Source: Cavia porcellus (Eukaryota > Chordata > Mammalia > Rodentia > Caviidae). Taken from it: a DNA stretch of 64,000 bases. Numbering within the stretch: the first letter of the stretch is position 1; the number at the start of each line of letters is the position of its first letter. Position numbers and translations under genes: made by a program. The notes below the pieces were generated by a model that did no database searches, was not told the origin of the DNA, and saw nothing but the letters and a program-made list of their open reading frames with translations. Of this stretch, positions 10,920 to 21,780 are shown piece by piece. The stretch spans positions 14,569,501 to 14,633,500 of the forward strand of contig NW_026947506.1 of NCBI RefSeq assembly GCF_034190915.1, read 5' to 3'.

Positions 10920-11460
10920 ACATTTTTCTATACTTGTGGACATAGAGGCCATATACTTAGAGTTCTTCCTGGGTTTTCAGGCTGAGTTTTATGATGGCCA
11001 ACATATGTCATTTACAAACAGGGCCTATTTTCATGCAGGTTCCAGACTGCTTCTTCACAATCCACCCAGTCCCAAATCTTCCCCCCACCATGCACTTTAC
11101 AGTCCTAAATCTTAGAAATGCTTTTTACTAACTTGTGTTTATACAGACTGACCCAGACACTGAGGCCTCAGCAGCTTACACCTGTTATCACTAGTAAACC
11201 TCTCCTCAGTGATATATACCACCCCTTCCTTTCTTATTCACCAATTTCTCAGACACAGCCCTGGTCAAGACTGACAGATAAATTCTGTCTTCTCACTTTG
11301 TTTATCCTTTTTCAGGATAAATAAATGCTTTTCCCACAACCAGGGAGACTGCTGATATACTTACTAAAGTCCTGTTACAGCAAATCATCACAAGGACTAC
11401 AACCAAATTAAAGCGACCCATACCTGGTCTTCTTGATAACCTCAACAATGGCCAAAGCTG
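10920..11460 (+). pseudogene. pol: Retroviral pol remnants (protease, RT, integrase pieces)
   Basis: At about 10925-10985 translation gives a stretch like the gammaretroviral protease active site, with the catalytic Asp kept but the following residues changed. At about 11110-11190 a segment resembles the reverse-transcriptase entry (DPDTEAS-type block). At about 11340-11400 a segment resembles an integrase core approach. These are separated by far too little DNA for an intact pol, so most of it is deleted. Frame changes occur between the pieces. Confidence 0.5.
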
Positions 11461-12064
11461 CTAGACTGCCATCCTGGTTTCACATCACTCAGGCTAAATG
11501 GTGCCCTTCCAGCCCTAGACCTAACCATCCTTTTGCCTACTCATCTCCAACTCACCAAGGCCTCACAGCCACAACTCTCAGGTTAAGTCATGTTTTGTTA
11601 TCTAATGGTGTTCCTAATTTCTTATCCTTTACAGCAGGACTCTCAACAGTATTTCCTAAAGACTCCTACATCATGCATACCAGAGACAAGTCTTTCCTAC
11701 CTACCCTCTTAACTTTTACCCTTTCAGATGGGTGAATAATCACCTCTTATAACCCCACATTTATTTTTTTAAAATTTTACCTTACCATGGCAATGATTCT
11801 ATCTCAAAGTGGTCCTTCCCTCTACCTCACCTGGGTCCTTAAATATGACAGTGCCATGCCTCCTCATAACACCTTGTCTTTTTGTTTTTCCAGTCTAACA
11901 TACAGGCATTCACTGCGGATAATGTTGTCCTGGCTAAAACACCAGGCACCAGCTTGCACATGGGCATCAAACTTCATCCTGTCAACATTCCTAAACCCCA
12001 GTACAGTGCTCCCTTCCAACAGGAAGCAACAAAAAAAAAATCTTTGCCCTTTTTCCTAATGTTC
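11461..12064 (+). other. ERV 3' internal region, no env recognised
   Basis: Sequence between the integrase remnant and the polypurine tract. No transmembrane-subunit hallmark (heptad repeat or Cys motif) is seen, so env is probably deleted or unrecognisable. Confidence 0.45.
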
Positions 12065-12075
12065 AAAAAATGGGA
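12065..12075 (+). promoter_or_regulatory. Polypurine tract of the ERV
   Basis: AAAAAATGGGA lies one base before the 3' LTR. Position and composition fit the plus-strand primer site; a single T interrupts the purine run. Confidence 0.65.
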
Positions 12076-12076
12076 C

Positions 12077-12424
12077 TGAAAGGATTTTGGCCCAGACTGG
12101 ACACTGTAGCCAGTGTAAAGCTTTGGAGGTGGAACTAGGGGCTCTATCTTGAGCTCTACCTTCCCTGCCCCTAGGAATTTACCTGTGGCATGAAATGAAT
12201 ACTAGTGGGCTACCTGCGCATGACTAATGCCCCTTAGGCACCACCCCAAACCTAAGCTACATGTATGCCCCCACTCCACGTGTCTGACGGAGAGATTGCC
12301 TGACCCTGGAGAGAATGCCAGCCCCCAGAGACCCCACAGGGTCAGGGGGTCTCTCCCCACATTCTTAAAATAAAGGTCATTTATATTTCATACTGCTCTT
12401 TTCAGCCACGCCACAATTCTATCA
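12077..12424 (+). repeat. 3' LTR of the ERV
   Basis: Alignable with the 5' LTR over its whole length, with a few-base insertion near 12260. AATAAA is at 12369-12374. It ends in TCA directly before the CACTC duplication copy at 12425-12429. Confidence 0.9.
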
Positions 12425-12429
12425 CACTC

Positions 12430-15400
12430 CATTGGAGATTTCTTTTGGCATGCAAAAATTTTTTCATATGATGAGATCCCAGGTGTTGATATTGAGAAGT
12501 TCTGGTGCAGTTTGATTTTGCACATGAATTCTCTGCCTACTCATATATCTTAATGTTTCTGAATACTTTGTCTTCCAGCAGATTTAGTGTTTTTGTTTAA
12601 ATATTTACATCTCTCATCCATTTTTTCTTTAGTTTATTGCATATTGATAGGATTGGGTCTAGTTTTAATTTTTGGCATATGGAAAGCCAGGTTTTCTAGC
12701 ACCACATAATAGAGAGGCTATCTTTCTTCCAATGAAAATGCTTGGACTTTTGTCAAATATAAGTTGACTGAGTTTGTTTATCATCTAACTATACCATTGA
12801 TCTATAGGTGTATTTTCATTTCAATACCATGCTGATTTTATCACAGTGTCTTTGTAGTGTATCTTCAGGTCAGGGATTGTGATGCTTCCTGCCTTGTATT
12901 TGTTGCCAAGAATGGCCTTTTCTATTGCAGGCCTCTTCTAGAACCAGATGTATTTTAGGAATGATTTCACTAGTATTAAGACATATGCTACTGGCATTCT
13001 AATTGGAACTGCATTAAATCTGTATAAAAATTTTGGGAAAATATCCGCTTTCACGATGTTTATTCTTCTCCATGTCCAAGGAATGTCTTTCTATTTTCTA
13101 AAATATACTTCAATTACTTTTTTGAGAATACTGCAATTTTTGATGCATAGATCTATTACTTCCTTTGTTAGATTGATTCCTAAGTACTTTTTCTGGATGA
13201 TATTGTGAAGGGTGTGATTTCTCTCTCTGTGAGTTTGTTGTTTATGTATCATAATACTATTAATTTTTTAGTGTTGGATTTGTATCCAGGTACGTTACTG
13301 AATTTGATTATTACATCTAGAAGACATTCAGTCGGGTTTTGGGGGTATGCTATGTAAAGTATCATGACATCTGCAAATGATCATTTAGCTTCTTAATTAA
13401 GTATCCTTATTCTTTTTATTTCTCTCTGGTTTCTAATTGCTCTGACTAAACTTTCTAGCACTACTGTGAATAGGAGTGTCGAAAATGGACAGTTTTGTTT
13501 TCTTCCTGATTTCATACCATTTAATATGAGGCCTGCTGTTGGTTTGTCCTAGATAGCTTTTATCACAACGAAGTAAGAACCTCCTATTCCAATGTTCCAC
13601 CCGGTTCTCATGATGAATGAGTGACTTTAAAAAAGTTTTTTCATCTATTGAGGTGATCATGTGATTCTTATCTTTGGCTCTATTCATGAGATTTATTATG
13701 TTTATTGATTTGTATATGTTAAACCAATGACTCTACCAAAAGGTTTTCTGGAAACATTGAGATGATCATGTGATTCTTATATTTGGCTCTATTAATAAGA
13801 TTTATTATATTTATTGATTTGCATATGTTGAATCATTCCTGCATTCCCAAGAAGAATCCCACTTTGTCATTCTATAACTTGCTGCATTCTATTTGCCAAT
13901 ATTTTATTGAGGATTTTTGCTCCTTTGTTCATTAAGGAAATTGCCTGTAGTTCTCTTTTTGGTTGAGTCTTTCTCTGGTTTTGGTATCAGGGTAATACTT
14001 GCTTCCATGAATCAGTTAGGGAGAATTGATTCCCATCCAATTTCAGGGAAGATTTTTTGTAATGTTGGTGTTAAGTCTTCCTTGCATTTCTTGCAGACTT
14101 CAGCTGTGAATGCATTAAGACCTGGGCTTTTCTTTGTCGATAAGATTCTAACTATATTTTCAATTTCATTAACTGAAATTGAGTTATTCACAGTTATTTA
14201 CATCTAGATCAAGATTTTGTATTTGATATATTCCTAGGAATCTGTCCATTACTTCTGTGTTATTAAATCCATGAGAGTAAAAGGTTTTGAAATAGATATT
14301 GATCGTCTTCTGCATTTACACAATTTGTCTACTAATTTCACCATTTTTGTTACATATTATATGAACTTGAGTTTTTAAGGATGAATAGGCACATATCAAT
14401 TGTATTTATTCTTTCAAGGAACCAACACTTTGATTCATTAATTCTTTGTGTCTCAAATGCATTAATTTGTGCTCTGATCTTTAGAGTTTCCTTCCTTATT
14501 CTGAATTTAAACTTAGACTGCTCTTCTTTTTCTAGATGCGTGAGATGTAGCATCAGGTTATTCATTTGTGTTTGTTGTTTCTTCCAGACATGGGAGTTTA
14601 CCACAATAAATTTCCCTAAGAGGACAACTTTGATTTCATCCCACAGGTTTGAGTAAGTTGTATTTGCAATTTAGTTTTCTTGAAGATATCACTTAATGTC
14701 TTCTTTAATTTCATCTGAAAGCCGTGAACCTCTCAGGAGAGTATTATTTAATATCCGTGTATTGATGGAGTGTTTACAGTTTCTTTTGTCATTAATTTCC
14801 ATTTTCATGGCAGTATAATCAGATAATATGCATGGGATAATTTTGATTGTTTTCCATTTACTTAAGCATGTTCTATGTGCTAGTAAATGACCTGTCTTAA
14901 AGAATATTCTGTGTGAAGATGAAAAAAATATATAGGCTGATGCTGTTGGTGGAACACTCTGTACACAATTACTAAGTTTATTTGTTCACCACTTTGTTTC
15001 AGTTCTATTTCTTAGTTGATTTTTGTCTAGTTGATCAGTCTCCTTGTGTTAATGATGTATTAAGTTTCCCTGTTATGATTGTGTTATTGCTGATTTGATT
15101 TTTCATTTTACTAATATTTGTTTTATATAGGTAGATGATTCCAAATTTTTGCATATATATTTCAGCTTGTTATCTCTTCCTTTTGAAAATTTTCCCTAAC
15201 CAGAATTTAGTGACCTTCTTTATCTCTTTTAATCCTGCTTGATTTGAAGTTCACATTGTGTTTGAACAGAGTAGCTAACCCTGATTTCTTTGAGTTTCTG
15301 CTGCATGAGGCATTCTTTTCCATTCTTTGACTATCAATCTATGAATTTCCTTATGGGTTATATGGGTTTCTTGCATATAGCATAGCGATGAATGTTGTTT

Positions 15401-15505
15401 CTTGATTCATTTTGCCCTTCTGTTTCTTTAATTGAGGCCAGTTACATTAGTGGTCATTAGTAATTTATATTGGCTTATTTTTATCATGTTAACTTTCTGC
15501 TTTGG
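12430..15505 (-). pseudogene. L1 ORF2, main part, of the host L1
   Basis: Minus-strand ORF2 from the endonuclease start (about 15505) down to the ERV junction. Landmarks are the degenerate ORF2 start region, the reverse-transcriptase palm blocks (13200-13800) and the region after it down to 12430. At 13650-13830 a short segment with TGATCATGTGATTCTTAT is present twice, a small internal duplication. Numerous frameshifts and stops are present. Confidence 0.8.
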
Positions 15506-15559
15506 TTCTTTAACTTTCTGCTCTGTTAGGTTTATTACCCTGCATGGTGGCTTTTCTTG

Positions 15560-16137
15560 TTTTTGTTCTTGGACTAATAGTTCTTTCATGTCTATCTTTA
15601 ATATCTTTTAGTATTGTTTGTATGGTTGGTTTTCTTTTCATAAAGTTTTTCTGCTGTTCTTTGTCATGAAAGTATCTTATTTCTGCATTGATTTTGAAGG
15701 ACGATATTACAAGGCATGTCAATCTCCGTTCAAATTCATTTTCATGAAAGATTTGAAATACATCATTATCTTCTTTACTTGATATTTGTGTTGAAAATTT
15801 TGCTAAGATTTCGGTGGGCTTTCCTTTACCAATGATTTGTTTCTTTCCTCTTCCCTAATAGCTTTCAATACTCTGTCTTTATATAACGTTTCCAGGATGT
15901 TGATCATTGTATGCCAGAGTGAAGATTTATTTTGTAATGGCTTATTGGAGTTTGCTATGCTTCACTTATCTCTATGTCAGTTTCTTTTCCCATCTTTGGG
16001 AAATTTTCAGCCATTCCTTCTATAAATAGTCTCTTGTGCTACAAATAGCATTTTTTGTGTTGTCACCTTGTTTTCACAGACACCTATCAATCTTACATTA
16101 TTTTTCTTTGCATAGTCTTTCAAAAATTGCTGTTATT
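15560..16137 (-). pseudogene. L1 ORF1 C-terminal half of the host L1
   Basis: The minus strand carries the ORF1 RRM and C-terminal-domain coding region (landmark on plus: TCTTTGTCATGAAAGTATCTTATTTC). The frame is broken. It is interrupted at 16122-16137 by the target site of the plus-strand L1 and continues at 18119. Confidence 0.75.
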
Positions 16138-16284
16138 GAAACACTAAATCTATTGGAAGACAAAGTGGGTAGAAACCTTGGAGACATAGGAGTAGGTAGA
16201 GAATTCATGAACAGGACTCAAACCGCACGGGAAACACTTCCCAGAATCAATAACTGGGACCACATCTTATAAAAAAGTTTCTGC

Positions 16285-17044
16285 ATGTCAAAAGAAATCT
16301 CCAGCATAGTGAAAAGAAAACCCACAAACTGGGAAAAGATTTTAGTGAACTCTCTCTCAGACAAGGGACTCTTGTCTAAAACATATAAAGAATTAAAAAA
16401 ACTCAGACCTCCAAAATTCAAAGATCCAATCCAAAAATGGGCATCTGAGATGAATACGCAAATTCTCAGATGAAGAAATGCAAATGGCAAATAAATATAT
16501 GAAAACATGCTCATCATCATTGGTCATCAGAGAAATGCAAATTAAAACCACACTGAGATTCCATCTCACTCCTGAAAGAATGGCCAGGATCAAGAAAACC
16601 AACAACAACAAATGCTGGAGAGGATGTGGGGAAAAAGGAACTCTCCTGCACTGTTGGTGGGAGTGTAGACTGGTACAGCCTTTGTGGAGGTCTGTCTGGA
16701 GGTTTCTCAAAAAGTTGGGATTGGAAATCCCATTTACTCCAGCTATTCCACTTCTAGGCATATTCCCAGAAGAACTGAAAGCATCATACCACAGTGATTT
16801 ATGTGCACCTATGTTTATAGCAGCACAATTTGTAATCGCCAGATCTTGGAAACAACCCAAGTGTCCATCAACTGAGGAATGGATAAAAAAGTTGTGGTAT
16901 TTCTATACAATGGAATATTATTCAGCTATAAAGAAGGATCACATTGAGATATTTATCAATAAATGGGCGCAGCTTGAGACTATACTCATAAGTGAAATAA
17001 ATCAATCTCGCATGTATGAATACCGAATAGTTTCCCTAATGTAA
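16285..17044 (+). pseudogene. L1 ORF2 C-terminal domain, one frameshift
   Basis: The C-terminal about 250 residues of ORF2 are nearly intact, split into two frames by an indel near 16470. The Cys-rich knuckle (CX3CX7HX4C, visible as CWRGCGEKG...HCWWEC) is complete in the second segment. In L1 the C-terminal region supports RNA binding and retrotransposition. With no endonuclease or reverse-transcriptase domain this copy cannot act alone. Confidence 0.85.
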
Positions 17045-18090
17045 GTAATGATTCAAATATATGAAAATATGTGGCAATCATGATTTCCCATTATGTGGCC
17101 TTGAAGCCTTATAAAATTTTCACTTATTAATTAGAAAGGCTTTATTCCGGGCTTCTTGATATGGAAATATTTGAAGCTATAGTATATGAAGTTTTATCCA
17201 AATATCTCAAGGAAAAAGACAGACACTATGGTAACTATTATTCTTTAAAAAAAATTATTTAGTTATTTCTTATGTTTATTTTAATTAAGGGAAAAATTTA
17301 AAAAATTAGGATATATAATAGTAACTCTTTTCGATTTCCTATTAACTTGTTTTGAAGTCCTGTAATGCTCCCACGATCTTGTTTTGACTGATTAGACTCT
17401 GTTCCATTCTGTGGGATAGTATCAGGTCCGAGGGTATAGGCAACTACTTTGAAGGCAGTAAGATTCACTAAGATGCCCATTCTGGTTTGACTATTGTCTC
17501 CTTTGGAAGTCCTGTAATGTTTACAATGTCTAAGTTTTATTGGTCTTGTTCTCTACTGTTTTGTCCAACTTTATAATATCTAATGAGATAGACAAATCTT
17601 TTTAAGGAAACAAGAGACAACGTTGATAACTATTGTTAATAACTGTATACTCTGTTCTACATCATGTGCTAAGTCTATCCTTGGTTTTCACTGACAGCTT
17701 TGTTCTGCCATATTTGACTTTATTCTCCCCCCCCCCCAAAAAAAGTAATAAGAACTAAGGAGTAATAAAATCTAAAATGTGTAAATTTTGTTGTAAAAAG
17801 AGAGGAAGGGGAAAAAAGAGCTCTAACGGATATAACAGCAAGTGTGTATAGGGATGTTGAATAGCTGACTATATTAATGTTTTTGGATCATTGAACACAG
17901 CTGTTTGTAGTCTCTCTGTTTGAATGTCTACTTTGTATTCTTTGATACTGTGATTTGAGCAACTATTTCCAAGATGATAATATGTAATCTATTAACAGGT
18001 GATTTCTTACTGTTATGCTTTTTTTTGTAGTTCTGTATTATATGTAACCTTACACTGCTTTGTTTTGTTTTGTGTTTTTCTCTTTTTCCT
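17045..18090 (+). other. L1 3'UTR with about 150-bp internal repeats
   Basis: A block TTTGAAGTCCTGTAATG recurs at 17351 and 17502 (151 bp apart). A C-run followed by an A-run lies near 17727-17746. The end is TGTTTTGTTTTGTGTTTTTC...AAATAAA. The same layout, reversed, is seen at 37890-39080. Confidence 0.75.
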
Positions 18091-18118
18091 CTTAAATAAA
18101 AAAAAAATTGCTGTTATT

Positions 18119-18580
18119 TCCTGATTCCTTGTTGCTTTTAAATCTTTCCTTCCCTGTTCAACAGCTGCAATCTTATCTTCAAAGTCTCAAAGTCTGTCTT
18201 CACGTGCATTTGTGTGGTTTTGGCCACTTTTAATGGAATTTTTGAATTCCTGGGTAGCTCTTTGTGTGTTTTAATCTTTTTCTTTAATATATGTTTTATT
18301 CATGGTTTCCATCATTTAGCAGTGCCCCTCTATGTTTTATACTAGGTCTTCTTTAAATGTGTTCAATATTTCTTTCATGCTATTTAACAATTCATGTTTT
18401 ACCTGGGAAATTATTTCTGATCTGATTTTTTAAAAGTATTCATGGAGTTGTTTCTTTAGTTCTATTATATCAGAAGTTTTGGGTGTTTGACTTATAATTT
18501 TTTCTATGCCCATGTCTCCAAGGCCTTGTAATGGCTAGTCTAGAGATTTCAGGTTGCATTTTGCACTTTTCCTTTTGTAA
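18119..18580 (-). pseudogene. L1 ORF1 N-terminal half of the host L1
   Basis: Continuation of the ORF1 interrupted at 16137. The Lys/Glu-rich coiled-coil region is recognisable. The expected start codon near 18578 is degraded. Confidence 0.7.
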
Positions 18581-18599
18581 TTTCCCAGTATTTTCCTCA

Positions 18600-19870
18600 G
18601 ACAGCTAAATCTAAACTCTCAGTTGCTTCCTGCATTGAGGCTGTCTGTCTGTACTGGAATGGGTTCTCCAGCTCAGTAGAGCTTATTAGGCAGGCCTTAG
18701 TATGTACCAAGTAGCCCTTGGAAATCCCCAAAATGGTTAAAGTATATTTGTTGGCCCTTCAACATTCTGAGCATGACACATTGATTCTCAGTCACTTTTT
18801 CTGGTCACTCTGTGGGCCCATACCAAGTTCCAAATGGCCACCAAGATTATATGGCTAAGTATAGTATGCTGTGCAGGGCTTCAGCATATGCCCAGTTTCA
18901 TAACAGTGGTCATCAGTTCCTTGGGTTCACCAAGTAGGAACCTATGATATCTTGAGAGTTGCACTAGAACTGCACAAATAAATGGAGTATGCTTTACAAG
19001 CTTTCAAGTGACCCAAATAGACACACCTATGTTTTTCAGCTGCTTAATGTCAGCAGATGGGCCTTACCAGGTCCAGAGTGGCACACCATGCCTCCCTGTC
19101 TAATGGGAGTCAGTAGGTAGGCCCTTGCCAAGTTCCAAGCAGTGCACTAAGGCTTCATTGTTAGAAAAGTATTTGGTGCAGGCCTTCTGCTTGCCACATT
19201 TATTGCACTGAAGTTCTTTGGCTGCTTGGGGTTGCTGGGCAGGGCACTACCAAGTCTACAATGGCCTAGCAAGTTTCCCTTACTGTTGGGTTCACTTGGA
19301 AAGTTCACCAGGTTCCAATCCTCACACTAAGACCACATGACTTGGTGGAGTCCACTGTGCAGGGCTTCAGTTCACCCTGCCTATTGAAACTATGTTTATG
19401 CACTGTTTAGGGTTTCTGGGTGATACCATACAAGGTTCTGAGTGATTCACCAGTGCTACACAGCGAGGTGTAGTATATGGTGCAAACTTTTATCTCACCC
19501 TGCACAGTCAGACTAGGTTCCCCAGCTTCTTAGGTTCACTGGGCAGTGCCCTACAAGATTCTGATTGGTGTACTAGGGAAGCAAGTTTAGGTGGAGAACA
19601 TTGTGCAGGCCTTCTACTTGCACCACGTGGCATATCAAAGCTCTCTGGCTGCCTCAGGCCACTGCCTGGGGCACTACCGTGTTCAAAGTGTTGCACCAGT
19701 GATGCACAGTTAGATGGACTGTGTTGTGCAGGATTTTCACTCATGCAAAGTGGCACGCTGTAGCTCTCTAGCTGCTTGTGTTCCATGAACAGGGCCCTAG
19801 GCGGACCTGAGTCCATTCTCTCATCCATAACATGGCAATACCCACACAGGTTACAGACACCTGATAACAC
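18600..19870 (-). repeat. L1 5'UTR monomer array, about 124-bp units
   Basis: The block GTGCAGG(G/C)CTTC or close variants recurs at 18871, 19175, 19355, 19479, 19602 and 19725. The last three spacings are 123-124 bp; the older ones are 180 and about 304, suggesting decayed or lost units. It lies directly upstream, in L1 sense, of the host ORF1. Apart from a short core near AGCTTCTTAGGTTCACTGGG it does not align by eye with the 181-bp monomers at 1410-2375. Confidence 0.75.
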
Positions 19871-20214
19871 TTTTTGAGCCTCTTATTTGTTTTCCTTCCT
19901 GAAAATCTTTCTTGAAAGTATCGCTGCTTAATGGGATCACACCTCAGGATTTTCTGAGCTCACTTCTCTTTGCTAAATCAGTTTCTTAATTGAGCCTAAT
20001 TTCCTCAAAATTTTTCTCCTAAAAAGGCTACCTATAATTTCCGTTTATCGGTACCAAATTAGCCATAAGAAAGTGCCAAGTTTTCTCTCTGTATATAACA
20101 AGCAAGCTATCAAGCCTGATTGTACAGAGAAATTCATGCTCCCTCTACAAAATACAGGAATTCAGGATGTCATTAGCAAACAAATTTGATGACTATACAG
20201 AAATGGAGAAGTGG
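19871..20214. other. No gene recognised
   Basis: AT-rich sequence between the host L1 5'UTR and the duplicated block at 20215. No repeat family identified. Confidence 0.4.
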
Positions 20215-20626
20215 ACCTGAAATCTTCTATATTTTGTATTTACAAATCCATGATTGTTATCTCCTATTCTTGACCTTTTTCTTTATCAAAAATGTAATGG
20301 CCTTTAAAAAATATTTTTTATTTTAAAGAGCGTAAAATTAAACACAACAAAACAATTCATAAGAAATCAATTTAAGAAACACAGATTTCAAAGCAAGAGC
20401 ACCAAAGGTCCTCACTGTCTATTATATTATTTCTTGTTTTCTTCCAAATTATTGCCCATATATTTACACACATTGAATATGTACCAAACACTGTAGTATT
20501 AAACTGATCCGAACCAATCAGAACTGATCAGGAATGGCCCTGTGATTTCCTATATTTGGTACTTATATACCTATTATTTTTATCTCCTCTTCTTGACCTT
20601 TTCCTTTAACAAAAATGTAATGGCGT
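20215..20626. repeat. Imperfect direct repeat of about 85 bp flanking a 240-bp insert
   Basis: The blocks TTATCTCCTATTCTTGACC...AAAAATGTAATGGC (20215-20302) and TTATCTCCTCTTCTTGACC...AAAAATGTAATGGC (20542-20626) are copies of one L1 ORF2 segment. The intervening DNA starts with an A/T-rich run (20303-20325). This could be an insertion with an unusually long target duplication or a tandem duplication with later insertion. Confidence 0.6.
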
Positions 20627-21780
20627 TTTTAATGAAAAATCTCTTTTGATCTGTCTTAGTTTGACATTAAGATTCTCTCCAAAAAACAGTCCTACTGCTA
20701 CATTTCTGCCACATGGAATATTTTTTCCATCTTTTGGCCTTAAGTCCATCTATTTTTTTGAGTTAGTGTTTTGGTTTTGCACAGCATATTTTTGAATCTT
20801 ATTTTTTATGCATGTTGCCAGTCTATTATTTTTGATTGGTGAATTGAGACCATTTTCACAGATGCTTATAACTGACATGGATGGACTCATCCTTGTTATA
20901 TTATTATATGCTGCTGGTTTCTTGTCTTTCCCCTCTATTTAATCACTTGCCCTGCGTGGTGCCTTCTTTATTTGGTATTTTGGATTTGTGCACATTATCT
21001 TTTTATAAAATAACTTTCAGAACACATCGTAGCCCTTCTGGTTTTTGGTCATGAATTCCTTCAGTTGTTTTCAGGCATGAATGTGTCTTATATTTCCATT
21101 AAACATGATAGATTGTTTTGCAAGATACTTCAATCTGTGTTGGAAGTTATTTTCTTTCAGGACTTGAATATGTCACTGAAAGCTCTCCATAACTTAAGCC
21201 TTTATGTTGAGAAAACTTCTATAGTTCTGATGGGCTTAATTTACAGATGATTTGTATCTTTTCTCTTATATTTTAATTTTCAGATATTGTTCTAAATTTC
21301 TTTCATTGTAATTATCATATGGCTTCGTGCATACTAATTTTGTCACTGACTAACTGGAAATCAATATGCTTAAATTCTTTGTGGAATTCTTTTTCTATAG
21401 CTGGGAAGATTTCTGCCATTACTTCTATAAACAGTGTTTTTTAATGTCATTTGTGCTGCCTGCCACTTTTGTTTCCAGTCAACATGATACTATTTTTTTC
21501 AGCTATTGGAATATATTCATGGCCACTCCTTATTTTGAAAAGATAATGTGTTACATGATCACTAGCTGTAATTTTGTCTTCCAGGTCTTCTATTCTGTGT
21601 TCACTTTCATTGAGGAGATTTTGCAATCTTGAATAGAATTTTTTATTTCCTGAATATTTCTTTGTATCTGTCTCATGGATTCCATTTATTCCTATATTCT
21701 GTATTATTCATTTCCGTTATTTTCCTGTGCTGCTCTATTTCTTTTTTAATCTATGTTTACTCTCCCCTTGGTGAGTAAGT
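20541..21780 (-). pseudogene. Very old minus-strand L1, ORF2 start and ORF1
   Basis: The minus strand carries the 5' part of ORF2 (20541-20950) and ORF1 (about 20960-21760) of an L1 far more diverged than the others. Plus-strand landmarks are CCAGTCTATTATTTTTGATTGG, TTTCCATTAAACATGA and GTCTTCCAGGTCTTCTATTCTG. No reading frame survives. Confidence 0.65.

Larger units (their letters stand above)
8399..12424 (+). mobile_element. ERV provirus, ERV1-like, two LTRs, badly decayed
   Basis: Two alignable LTRs (8399-8741 and 12077-12424) bound about 3.3 kb of internal sequence. The host L1 supplies the direct repeat CACTC on both sides (8394-8398 and 12425-12429), exactly outside TG...CA ends. A tRNA-Glu-type primer binding site follows the 5' LTR and a polypurine tract precedes the 3' LTR. 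Weak gammaretrovirus-like pol similarity is visible between about 10920 and 11400: a protease active-site region, a reverse-transcriptase entry and an integrase segment, in pol order but with much missing between them. No env is recognised and no frame is intact. The 5-bp duplication is unusual for gammaretroviral elements, which mostly give 4 bp. Confidence 0.85.
16138..18102 (+). mobile_element. Young 5'-truncated L1 with 16-bp TSD
   Basis: A perfect 16-bp repeat AAAAATTGCTGTTATT flanks the insert (16122-16137 and 18103-18118), and the host L1 ORF1 reads through when one copy is removed. The insert starts inside ORF2 (a block also seen at 33567 and 39960 in other L1s), carries the ORF2 C-terminus, a full 3'UTR of about 1.05 kb and an A-tail (18091-18102, running into the A-rich TSD). 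It is close in sequence to the L1 at 37863-44585, so the two belong to the same recent subfamily. Confidence 0.92.
7640..19870 (-). mobile_element. Old minus-strand L1 hosting an ERV, an L1 and a SINE stub
   Basis: Removing three nested insertions leaves one continuous minus-strand L1. Its pieces are ORF2 C-terminus 7690-8398, ORF2 remainder 12430-15505, ORF1 about 15560-16137 joined to 18119-18580, and a monomeric 5'UTR 18600-19870. Sequence reads straight across both large insertions once one duplication copy is removed at each. It is diverged, with frequent frameshifts, so it predates the insertions by a wide margin. Confidence 0.85.
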
